Positions 33,040 through 44,300 of a stretch of 64,000 nt of DNA are shown piece after piece. Origin of the DNA: Bettongia penicillata ogilbyi (taxonomy: Eukaryota > Chordata > Mammalia > Diprotodontia > Potoroidae). The stretch lies in assembly GCA_023548195.1 (NCBI GenBank), contig JAJHZJ010000013.1, positions 3,357,001 to 3,421,000 on the forward strand, written 5' to 3'. The translations under genes were made by a program, and so were the position numbers. A model generated the notes under the pieces. The model searched no databases, had not been told where the DNA came from, and worked only from the letters and a program-made list of their open reading frames with translations. Every line of letters begins with the position of its first letter. Positions within the stretch are counted from its first letter, which is position 1.

Positions 33040-36000
33040 CCGTAAAATGAAAGCAGATAGCTGAATTGATTGAAAATCAGAGTCCTACAAAATGTTGATT
33101 ACAAAAAACATATCTGATGCAGAGAGATACAGACAGAGTAAAGGTAAGGGACTGGAACAAAATCTATTATGCCTCCATTGAAGTAAAATAGGCAGGGGAA
33201 GTAATCCTGATTTCAGGTAAAGCAAAAACAAAAATAGATTAAATTAAAAGAGATAAGGAAACTACATCTTGCTAAAAGTCACCATAGACAATGAAACAAC
33301 ATCAATATCAAATAAATATGCACTGAGTGGTGTAGCATCCAAATTCTTAGAGGAGAAATTAAGTGAGTAAAAGGAAGAAATAAACAACAAAACTATATGT
33401 GTGAAGGACATCGACCTCCTTCTCTTAGAACTAGATAAATCTAGCCAAAAAGTAAATAAGAAAGAAGTTAAAGAGGTGAATAAAATTTTATAAAAGATAG
33501 ATATGATAGACCTCTGGAGAAAATTGAACGGGGATAGAAAGGAATATACCTTTTTATCAGTGGCACATGACACACAAAAATTCACCAAGATTAGGTCATT
33601 AAAAAACCTCACAATCAAATGCAGAAAGACAGAAACAGTAAAAGCATCCTTTTCAGATCGATGCAATAAAAATCACATGTACAAAGGGCCATGGAAAGAC
33701 AGATTAAAAATAAATTGGAAAAGAAATAATGTAATCCTGAAGAAAGAGTGGGTCAAAAAATAAATCATAGAAACAATAAATAATTTCACCAAAGAGAAGA
33801 ACAATAATGAGACAATATACCTAAATTAATGGAATAAAGCCAAAGCAGCTGTTAGGAGAAATTTCATGCCTCTGAATATTTACATGAGTAAAGGAGAGAA
33901 GGAACAGATCAATGTATTGGTTATGAATCCAAAAAAACTAAAAATAGAACAAATTAAAAATCCTCAAATAAATACCAAATTAGAAATTCTGAAAATCAAG
34001 ATGAGATTAATAAAATTATAAGAAAACTATTGAATTAATAAATGAAACCAAGAAATGTTTTATGAAAAAGCTAAAACAAAATAGATAAACCTTGAGTTAA
34101 TTTGGTTTAAAAATAAAAAAGAATGCCAAAGTACCAATATCAAAAATAAAGATATGAATTCACCACCAATGAAAAAGAAATTAAAGAAATAATTAGAACT
34201 GTTATGGCCAACTCTATGCCAATAAATCTGACAATCTGAGTGAAATGGATAAATATTTACAAAAATATGAATTGCCCAGATTAACAGAAGAAGAAAGAAA
34301 TTCTTAAATCACTCAATCTTAGACAACAAAGTTGAACAATGAAATCCCCAAGAAAAAATCTTCAGGGCTCAGTGGATTTACAAGTGAATTCTACAAAGCA
34401 TTTAAAGAACAATTAATTCTAAGACTATGTAAACTATTTGGAAAAACAAGCAAAGAAAGAGTCCTACCAAAATCCTTTTATTACACAAATATTGTGCTGA
34501 TGCCTAAACCAAAAAGAACCAAAACAGAGAAAGAAAATTATAGACTAATTTCCCTAATGAATGTCATGAAAATTAAAACTTTTAAATAAAATAATAACAA
34601 AGAGATTACAATTTACCACCAGGATAATACACTATGACAAGGTGAGATTTATACCAGGAATGCAATACTGGTTCACTAACAGGAAAACTTCAATATAATT
34701 GACCATATTAATAACAAAACGAATAGAAATTATGGTTATCTCAATAGATGCAGAAAGAGCTTTTGGCAAAATACGACACCCAATGCCATTTAAAAAAAAC
34801 ACTAGAGAGCATAAGAATAAATGGAATTTTCCTTAAAATGATAAGTAGTATCTATCTAAAACCATCAGCAAGCATTATATGTAAGAGTGATAACCTAGAT
34901 GCTTTCCCAATAAGATGAGGGGTAAAAAAAGGATGACCATTATTACCAATACTATTACCAATGTTGTACTAGGAATATGAGTTTTATCCATAAGAGAAGA
35001 AAAAGAAATCAAAGAAATTAGAATTGGTAATGAGGGAATAAATCTGCAGATAATATGATAGAATACTTAGAGAATCCTAGGGAATGAACTAAAAAGCTAC
35101 ATGAAATAATTAATAACTTTAGCAAAGGTGCAGTATAAACTCGCATAAATCACCAACACTTCTATGTATTACCAACAAAGCCCAATAGCAAGAGATAACA
35201 AGAGAAATTCCATTTAAAATAATTGTAGACAATATAAAATATTTGGGAATCTACCTACCAATGCAAAACCAGGAACTATGAACACAATTTCAAAATACTT
35301 TTCATGCAAATTGTCATATCCAAACACTGGGAAAATATCAGCTGCTCATGGGTAGGCCAAGATAATATAATAAAAATGACAGTTCTACTTGAATTAATTT
35401 ACTTATTCAGTGTCATACCAAGTAAATTACCAAAAATTATTTTGTAGAGCTAGAAAAAATAATAACATTCATCTGGAAAAACAAAAGGTCAGAAATAGCA
35501 AGAGAAGTAATGAAATAAATGCAAAGGAAGGTAACCTATCTCTACCAGATCTGAAACTATATTATAAAATGGCAACCATCAAAACTATTTGATACTGGTT
35601 AAGAAATAGAGTGGTGGAATAGCTTAGATACACAAGACACAGTACTATTTCACTGTAACAATCTCCTGTTTGATAAACCCAAAGACTCCAGCTTGTGAGA
35701 TAAGAACTCACTATTTGCAAAAACTGCTGAGTAAACTGAAAAATATTATGGTAGAAATTGGGCATGGACCAATATCTCACACTGTATAGCAAGATAAGAT
35801 CAAGATGGGTACACGATTTAGACATAAAGGGTGATATCACAAGCAAATTAGAAGCACAAGGAATAGTTTGCCTCTCAGATCTATAGAGAAGGGAAGAATT
35901 TATGACCAAAGAAGAGATAGAGAACATTGTGAAATGCAAAATGAATAATTTTGGTTATGCTGAATTTAAAAGGCTTTGCACAAACAAAACCAATGCAACC

Positions 36001-36487
36001 CATATTAGAAGGAAAGTAGAATGTTGGGAAACAACTTTTACAGCCAATATTTCTGATAAAGTCCTTTTTTTCTCAAATATATAGAGAACTGAATCAAATT
36101 TATAAGAATGCAAACCATTCTCCAATTGATTAGTGGGAAAAGTATATGAATATACATTTTTTCAGACAAAGAAACTAAAGCTATCTGTAGTAGTATTAAA
36201 AAAATCCTCTAGATTGCTATTGATTAGATAACTGCAAATTAAAACAATTCCAAGGTACCACCTCACAACTATTAGATTGGCTAAGATAACAGAAAAGGAA
36301 AATAATAAATGTTGGGGAAAATGTGGGAAAATCAAACACTAATGCATTGTTGGTGGAGTTTTAAATTGATCTGAACATTCTAGAGAGCAATTTGGAACTA
36401 TGCCCAAAGGGCTATACAGATGTGTACACACTGTGACCCAGCAATACAACTTCTAGGTCTGTATTTCAAAGAGAACATAAGAAAGGG
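33040..36487 (+). pseudogene. L1 ORF2 relic (endonuclease, reverse transcriptase, C-terminus) plus 3' UTR
   Basis: ORF2p supplies endonuclease and reverse transcriptase for L1 mobility. Recognisable pieces in order: endonuclease-end region M-I-D-L-W-R-K-L-N-G-D-R (33,500), linker I-N-W-K-R-N-N-V-I-L-K-K-E-W-V-K (33,710), a prepalm piece ([11 protein letters not shown], 34,535), RT motif A as I-S-I-D-A-E-R-A-F-G (34,740), the catalytic region near 35,046 as A-D-N-M-I-E-Y-L-E-N-P (second Asp of FADD is Asn), L-P-D-L-K-L-Y-Y-K (35,545) and the C-terminus with T-N-K-T-N (35,970). Many stops and frameshifts. From 36,250 the L1 3' UTR follows and is cut off at about 36,487. Inactive. Confidence 0.85.
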
Positions 36488-36489
36488 AA

Positions 36490-36845
36490 AAGGGCAAAAC
36501 CCCTTTCCCTCCCAACCCAACATAGTCTTCAATCTCTTTCTATCTACAGACTGCTCACCTGCTGTCTACAACATACCCACGTCTCAGTTATCTTTAAAAA
36601 ACCCTCATGTAGCTTTACCATTCCCTCAAACTATTTTGCTAAATTTCTCCTTTTCCAGCCAGACACCTAGAAAAATCTGCCTTCCCAATTTTATCTCCTC
36701 CCAATCACTTATCAACCCCTTGTAGTCTGGTTTCTGCCTGCATCACCAAACTGAAACTACTCACCCCAAAGTTATCCATGATGTCTTCATTTCTAAATCC
36801 AATGAACTTTTCTTAGTTCTTTTATTTTTGAACATCTCTGCAAAT
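36490..36845 (+). repeat. L2 LINE coding-region fragment
   Basis: 'gtagtctggtttctgcctgc', 'ccaaactgaaactactcacc' and 'aaagttatccatgatgtctt' match the L2 RT region. Frames are broken. Confidence 0.6.
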
Positions 36846-36879
36846 GAAGTCAATAAGTACGGATTAAATATCTACTAGT

Positions 36880-37135
36880 GAGGTGGCGCTATGGTTAGAG
36901 TGTTGAGCCTGAAGTCAGGAAGACCTGAATTAAAATCCAGCCTCAGGTACTTGCTAGCTATGTGACCCTGGGTGAGTCATTTAATCTTGTTTGCCTCAGT
37001 TGCCTCATCTAAAAAGTTAGCTGGAGAAGGAAATGTCAAAGCATTCCAGTATCTTTGCCAAGAAAACCCTAAAATGGGGTCTCCAAGAATTGGACATGAC
37101 TGAAATGACCAAACAACAACTATACCACGATCTCT
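36880..37135 (+). repeat. MAR1-type SINE, full length
   Basis: 'gaggtggcgctatggttaga', 'gtgaccctgggtgagtcatt', 'ggagaaggaaatgtcaaagc', 'ccaagaaaaccctaaaatgg' and a CAAACAACAAC tail. It splits an unclassified repeat whose halves lie at 36,850-36,878 and 37,125-37,190. Confidence 0.9.
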
Positions 37136-37379
37136 GCTAAGCTGTGGGGATACCAAGAAAGACAAAAACAGGGTTGGATTTCTAGAGCTAGAAGGCATGG
37201 GGGGAGAGATAAGTGAACACGAGAACTGATGAGGTTACTGAGTGAGAGTACAGAGAAAGGAGAGAGGAAATAGATGATGAATTAAAAAGGAAAATGTGAA
37301 AAACGAGTCAGATATGAAGAAAGAGAACAGAGGGGAAAGCACCATCAGGAAAACCCAGAAAAACAGAGGAGAGGGCAGT

Positions 37380-37800
37380 AAAAAATCAAATGCTGCAGAG
37401 CATTCAACATGTCCAGAATGGAACTCATTATCTTTCTCTCCCAATACTCTCTTCTTTCAGTCTTCCCTATTACTGTCAAAGGCACCACCATTCTCTGATT
37501 TACCCGGCTCAAAACGGGATCTTTAACACTTTATTCTCTCCTTCTGCCCATCTCCAACCTCTTACGAAATCCTTTTACTCTCCCTTCATGACATTTCTCT
37601 CTTTTTCTCTCTCGCTCTGCCTCTGCATATGTGTGTGTGTATGTGTGTATACACAAATCCCTTTGTCCTCTTACATTTCCTCCATTCCAGTGCAGTCAAT
37701 GATCATCTCACATATAGTCTAATGCAGTAGTCTTCTGGTCTATGTGTCTTGCTTCAATTATTTACCCCCCCCAGTCCATCCTCCTCTCAGCTATCAAGGG
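37380..37800 (+). repeat. L2 LINE fragment
   Basis: 'catgtccagaatggaactca', 'ccattctctgatttacccgg' and 'ccagtccatcctcctctcag' in L2 order. A short (GT)n lies at 37,629-37,650. It ends where HAL1 copy 2 begins. Confidence 0.7.
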
Positions 37801-38833
37801 ATTTTTTTAATATTTTAAAAGTATTTTTATTTTATTTTTTTAAATATAAATTTATTTTTTTTAACTTTTTGAATTCATTTTCACAAAATTTTGGGTTCCA
37901 AATTTTCTCCCCATTTATCCCCTCCCTCACCCCAATACACTGAGCATTCTAATTTTCCCTATCACCAATCTGCCCTCTCTTCCATCATCCTTCCCTTCTC
38001 GTATCCCCATCTTCTCTTTTGTCCTGTAGGGCCAGATGACTTTCTATTTCCCATTAACCATATTTCTTGTTTCCTAGTAGCAACAACAATACTAAACAGT
38101 TGTTCCAAAAACTTTGAGTTCCAAATACTCCCCATCCCTCCTCCCTACCCATTCCCTTTGGGAAGGCAGGCCATTCAATATAGGCCGTAGAACTGTATTT
38201 CCCTCCATCCTATCCTGCCTCCCATTGTTTCTTTTCTGTCTTTTGATCCTGTCCCTCCCCAAGAGTGTTTTCAAATTGCTCCCTCCTCCCATTGCTCTCC
38301 CATCATCCCCCCCTTGCTTATCTCCTTCTCCCCCACTTTCCTGTATTGTAAGATAGGTTTTCATACCAGAATGAGTGTGCATTTTATTCCTTCCTTTAGT
38401 TGAATGTGATGAGGGTAAACTTCATGTTTTTTCTCAGCTCTCCTCTGTTTCCCTCCACTAAAAAGTCTCCTGCTTGCCTCTTGAATGAGACATAATTTAC
38501 CCCATTCTATTTCACCCTCTCTCCTCCCACTGCATTTTCTCTCACCGCTTACCTTAATTTCTTTTACAATATGTTCCCATCCTATTCAATTCACTTTGTG
38601 CCCTCTGTCTCTGTGTGTGCATGCATGTATGTGTGGGTGAGTGTGTGTGATCCCACCAACTACCCAGATACTGAAAAGTTTTAAGAGTTACAAATATTGT
38701 CTTTCCATGTAGGAATGTAAACCGTTCACTTATGGTACATCCCTTATGACTTCTCTTTACTGTTTAATTTTTCATGCTTCTTCTCATTCTTGTGTTTGAA
38801 AGTCAAATTTTCTTTTCAGCTCTGGTGTTTTCA

Positions 38834-39882
38834 TCAAGAATGCTTGAAAGTCCTCTGTTTCATTGAAAGACCAATTTTCCCCTGAAGTATTATACTCAGT
38901 TTTGCTGGGTAGGTGATTCTTGGTTTGAGTCCTAGTTCCTTTGACTTCTGGAATATCCTATTCCACACCCTTCGATCCCTTAATGTAGAAGCTGCTAGAG
39001 CTTGAGTTATACTGATTTTATTTCCACAGTACTGGAATTGTTTCTTTCTAGCTGCTTGCAAGATTTTCTCCTTGACCTGGGAGTTCTGGTTTTGGGCCAC
39101 AATGTTCCTAGGAGTTTCTCTTTTTGGATCTCTTTCAGGTGGTGATAGATGGATTGTTTCAATACTTAATTTGCCCTTTAGTTGTAGAATGTCAGGGCAG
39201 TTTTCCTCGATAATTTCATGGAAGATGATATCTAGGCTCTTTTTTTGATCATGAGTTTCAGGTGGTCCCATAATTTTTAAATCGTCTCTCCTGGATTTGT
39301 TTTCCAAGTCAGTTGTTTTTCCCATGACATATTTCACATTCTCTTCCATTTTTTCATTCTTTTGGTTTTGTTTTGTGATTTCTTGGTTTCTCAGAAAGTC
39401 GTTAGACTCCATCTGTTCCATTCTAATTTTGAGAGAACTATTATCTTCAGTGAACTTTTGAACCTCTTTTTCCATTTGGCTCATTCTGCTTTTGAAAGCA
39501 TTCTTCTCCTCATTGGCTTTTTGAACCTCTTTTGCCAGTTGAGTGAGCCTATTTTTGAAGGTGTTATTTTCTTCAGCATTTTTTTGGGTCTCCTTTACCA
39601 AGGTATTGACCCGTTTTTCATGCTTTTCTTGCATCTCTCTCATTTCTCTTTCCAGTTTTTGCTCCACCTGTCTAACTTGCTTTTCAAAATCCTTTTTGAG
39701 CTCTTTTAAGGCCTGAGCCCACTGGACAACCCCCTGGGGTGTCTGGGGTACAGAGGCCCTGCCCTCCATGTCTTTCCCTGATGGCAAGAATATCTCCTTG
39801 TCATCAGATCCGAAAGGTGGAATCATTTGCATCTGCTCAAAAAAGCTCTCTATAGTCTTATTTTTTTCCCTTTTCTGGGCAT
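38834..39882 (-). pseudogene. HAL1 copy 2 ORF1, frameshifted at both ends
   Basis: Homologous to the ORF1 at 16,060-17,112: acidic N-terminus, long coiled coil, RRM core (R-R-D-D-L-K-I-M-G-P-P) and C-terminal domain. The ancestral ATG at 39,882 (M-P-R-K-G-K-K) is knocked out of frame by a one-base loss in an A run near 39,865. As a result the frame opens upstream through the 5' UTR to 39,928, giving a spurious N-terminus. Near 38,875 another one-base loss shifts the C-terminus, so the last residues differ and the protein stops about 20 residues early. The central domains are intact. Confidence 0.8.
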
Positions 39883-40024
39883 TTTCCCAGCCAGTTACTT
39901 GACTTCTGAGATTCCTGTCCACCCCCACCTAGTTCCACCCAGCTAGTGCTTGGGGTCTGAGATTCAAATGGGCTTTCCGCAGCAGGCGCGGCTGCTATTC
40001 AATGTGAGCTTTATTTCTGGTGCT

Positions 40025-40170
40025 GGGGTGGGGACAGGGCCACCTCCCATGCTCAGCTCCCTCAAGGGCTTTATGCAGAGACCTTCAGTAATGGAGCGGG
40101 TGGGGGCAGGGCCTTCTCCCAGGCTCAGCTCCTTCAGGAGGTCTATGCAGAGACTTTGAGTAATGAAGAT
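40025..40170 (-). repeat. Tandem promoter monomers in HAL1 copy 2 5' UTR (about two)
   Basis: The same 'ctcagctccctcaagggc', 'tttatgcagagacc', 'ttcagtaatggagcggg' unit as in copy 1, with one fewer monomer. Confidence 0.7.
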
Positions 40171-40615
40171 ACTGCCTGCTGCTGGGGGAGTCCCAGGGGC
40201 CGCCGCTGCTGCCTCTGCCCCTGCTGCTTCCTGCCCCTGCCTCTGCCTCCTCCACTTCTTCCCAAGGGGGTCCGAGCTCACAGAGACACCCCGTTCCCCT
40301 CTCGGCCAGCTCAGACGTGTCTCTCACTGATCTGGAGAGTCTATGGGTGGAGGGACTTTTCAGGCCGCCGGAGGTTCTGTCCCTGAAGCCTGCTCTGATC
40401 TGCTCCTCTCGGCTGCATGGCCAGGGCAGTGCTGGCATGGACTGCACTTTCTGGGGCGCGACGGACCCTGGGGATGGCTCTCCAGGGCTCTCTGGAACAG
40501 AAATCTCTTCCACTGTGTTTCTGCACACCTTGCAGGATCCAGAACTTGTGGAGAGTTCTTCTTACATTAAATCTATGGGCTGTGGTTTCGGAGCTCTCAT
40601 ATGAGAGTCTTTCTA

Positions 40616-40640
40616 CTCCGCCATCTTGACTCTGCCTCCT
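40616..40640 (-). promoter_or_regulatory. L1-type 5' start with YY1 motif, HAL1 copy 2
   Basis: The minus strand reads 'caagatggcggag', a perfect match to the AAGATGGCGG YY1 core, better preserved than in copy 1. Confidence 0.65.
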
Positions 40641-41344
40641 ATGTTTTTTTCAATTGAAGTCCCTGGCAATCCAAATAAACTTGGCAATTAACCTAAGGAG
40701 AAAATTCCGAAATGATATATGTAAGAGATACTTATCGAAGCAATGAAGACGATACAATGATGGCCAATGGTGATGAAAAGGGTAAAACTCCAAAGACCGT
40801 ACCAAGAGCAAAAAATACAATTCAATGGTTTCCAGTGATTTTCGCTAAATGTGCCACTTTACATTTCTGAATTGGTCCCTTGGCCAACATGGAAGATTTG
40901 AGTATGAATCAAGTATGAATTAAGTATGAATCAAGTATTTGAGTATGAATTCAATATATTGATACTAGGAAGGTGGTGCATATACACCATTGCCTCCCTC
41001 TGCTCTGTTCAGGCACATCCTGACTCTCGGGCTTTTCTTCTGGGCTGTTTCCCAATCATTATTTTCTCTCTCATTGAAGTCAATGGGGAACAAATTGAAT
41101 GGATTCTTCTCTTTCACCAAAAGAGAAAACCCTAAAGTAATATATATAAAGGCTAAAATTCCAGGTATGTAATCTACAGCAATGAAGTCAATACTAGGTT
41201 TCCAGATACCTAGGAGATTTTTGCAGATTTTACAATCTCAATGGCTCTATTGGCCAATATTCAAGATTTATTGGAAAATAAATTAAAACATACATTAAAT
41301 ACAAAGATGTTCTTGTACTCTCTTCATGGACAATATATTTCACT

Positions 41345-41397
<53 letters not shown>

Positions 41398-44300
41398 TGG
41401 AGGTTATCTCGGTATTTATGATTTTTTCAATTGGAGTCCACAGCAATCCAAATAAACACATTATGGCAGTTAACCTAAAGAGAAAATTCCGAAATGATAT
41501 AAGTGAATGGTACTTATCCAAGCAATGAACACGAAAAAATGATGAACAATATTGTTGAAATGGGTAAAACTCCAAAGATCTTACCTATAGCAGAAAACAC
41601 AATTTAATGGATTGCATTGATTTTCACGAAATGTGCAACTTTACATTTCTGAATTGCTCCCTTTGCCAACATGGACGATTTGAGTATGACTCAATTTGCA
41701 ACTTTACTTTTCTTAGTTGCTCCACTGGCCTACCGGGGAGATGTTTTCAAATAAAACTCAACCAGTACATTGAATACTCGGAAGGTGGTGTATACACACA
41801 ATTGCTTCCCTTTACTCTGTTCAGCTATATCATGAGTCTTGGGCCTTTTTTCTGGGTGGTTCTGAAATCGTTATTTTCTTGCTCATTGAAGACTTTGGGG
41901 GAACAATTAACACATTTTGACCTTTCACCTAAGGAGAAAACTCTGAAGAAATATCTGTAATGGATAAGCCTCCAGATATCTTTTTTACACCAATGACCTC
42001 AATACAAGGTATGCCATTTACCTAGGAGATATTTGCAAATACGACATTCTCCATGTCTCCGTTATTCAAGAAATACATAGAATAGAAAGAATCTGCTAAA
42101 TATGTAGCATGAGATCACAGCACTGTATACAACAATACTCATTTCCCTGAATTTTTCTCAATATTTCAAGTTTCTCCTTTGAAGTCAAAGGGAAACAAAA
42201 TAAGCTCATTTTGGCAACGAACCTGAAGATTGAAAACCCTGCAGTGTTACATGTAAGGGGTAAATATTCAGTGAACTGATCTACCGCAAAGAATACATTC
42301 AAAAAGACCATTTCACTTGGCTTCACTTTCTCCATTACTCTATTGGCCAATATGAATGATAACTCAACAAATACATTGAATAGAAAGAAGATGTTACATT
42401 AATAGTATTGGTTCCCTTACACTCTCCATTGAAAATATCATTTTCACTCTTCTATATATTTCCTTCTGGTAATCTCAGTATTTAAGTTTCTTTCATTGAA
42501 GTCAATAGGAATTCAAATAAACTTATTTTGTCTATTAACCTGAAATGATATATGTAAAATGTACTTATCCAAAAGGGAAGATTTCTTTGAGTGAAATTCA
42601 ACCAATACATTGCATACTCTCAAGGTGGTGCATATATAAAATATCCTCCCTAAACTCTGTTCAGCTACCTTAGGAGTCTCAGACATTTCTTCTGGGCGTT
42701 TTCTAAATCATTATTTTCAGGCTCATTGAACAAACTGAGGAATCACTTAATGCCTTTCACCTAAGGAGGAAACTCTGAAAGAATATATGTAAATGGTAAA
42801 CCTCTAGTTATCTTAACTACAGCAATGACCTTAATACAAGCGATGCCAGTTACCTGGGAGATAGTTGCAAATGCCCCATTCCCCATTGCCCTATTTGCCA
42901 AGATTGAAGACTTATATGAAAATTACTTCACAAATACATTGAATACACAGAAGATATTATATCAGTTTGGTTCCCTATACTGTCTTCATGCACAATAGCA
43001 TCTTGACTCTTTTATCTTTTTCCTGTTTGTTATCTCAGGATCTGGCGTTTTATCTATTGAAGTCCACAGGAATCAAAATAAATGCATTTTGGCTCTTAAC
43101 TTAAAGAGAAAGTTCTGAAATACTATATGTAAATGGTAAACGTCCAGATATCTTATCTACAGCAATGACAATGACAAAATGGAAGACTTATTTGAAGATT
43201 ACTCAACAAATACATTCAATATATAGAACTTGTGGAATATGTATCTTTGCATCAGGACACTGTACATAGTGATGTGAAGAGTTTCACTGCACTACCCACT
43301 TCCTGGAAGATCTCTCAACATTCATGGTTTCTACCATTGAAGCCAATGGGACACCGATTAAGCCATTTTGGAAATAAATGTGAAGGTTGCAAACTCGGTA
43401 ATGCTACATGTAAAGGGTCCACTTCCAGTCGCCATATGTAGCACAATGAATACAATAGAAAGAGACCCTATCCCTTGGCAAATGTATGGAAAACACACTC
43501 TCCTTTAGTGTATCGGCCAATATGGAAGATTTATTGGAAGATAATAACCAATATATTCAATAAAAGAAGATATTATATTGTCAGGATTGGTTCCCTTTAC
43601 TGTCTCCATGTCCAATATCAACTTGATTTGTCTATCTTCTCACTGGTTGTTTATCGGTATATGTCACTGGATCTATTGAATTCCAATGGAATAAAAATAA
43701 ACGCATTTTGGATGTTAACCTAAAGAGAAAATTTGGACGTAATATATGTGAAGGGTAAAACTCCAGATATCTTATCTGCAGCTATGACCTTAATACTGCC
43801 TGTTACCTGGGAGATAATTGTAATATCCCTTTCTCCATTGCTCTATTGACAAGATGGAAGTTTTATTTGAATATAACTCAAAAGATACATTGAATAAAAA
43901 GAAGACATCATATTGTCAGGATTGACTCCCAATACTGTCTCCAAGCATTATATCATCTTGACTCTTCTATCTTTTTCCTGCATGTTATATCAGTATTTAG
44001 CGTTTTATCTATTGAAGTCCATAGAAGCAAAATAAAGGAATTTTGGCTGTTAACCTAAAGAGAAAACTCTGAAGTAATATATGTAAAGGGTAAACATCCA
44101 CATATCTTATCTATAGCAATGACCTCAATAAAAGTTTTGCCAGTTATCTGGGAAAGAGTTCCAAAAACCCCAGTGCCCATTGTATATTGGAAAAAGTGGA
44201 AGATTTATTTGAAGATTACTCAGCAAAAACACAGGGAATACTAAGAAGATATAGTATTATCAGGATTGGTTCCCTGTAATGTCTCCATGCACTGCATCAA

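Larger units (their letters stand above)
37840..40640 (-). mobile_element. HAL1 (half-L1) retrotransposon copy 2, near full length
   Basis: Same layout as copy 1: 5' start at about 40,640 with 'gagtcaagatggcggagtag', GC-rich 5' UTR with about two tandem monomers, ORF1, roughly 1 kb of 3' UTR, A-rich tail near 37,850. No ORF2. I see no target-site duplication: the left flank is L2, while the 5' end runs directly into the satellite at 40,641. Either the right flank was replaced when the satellite formed, or the array grew up to the element. Confidence 0.85.
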
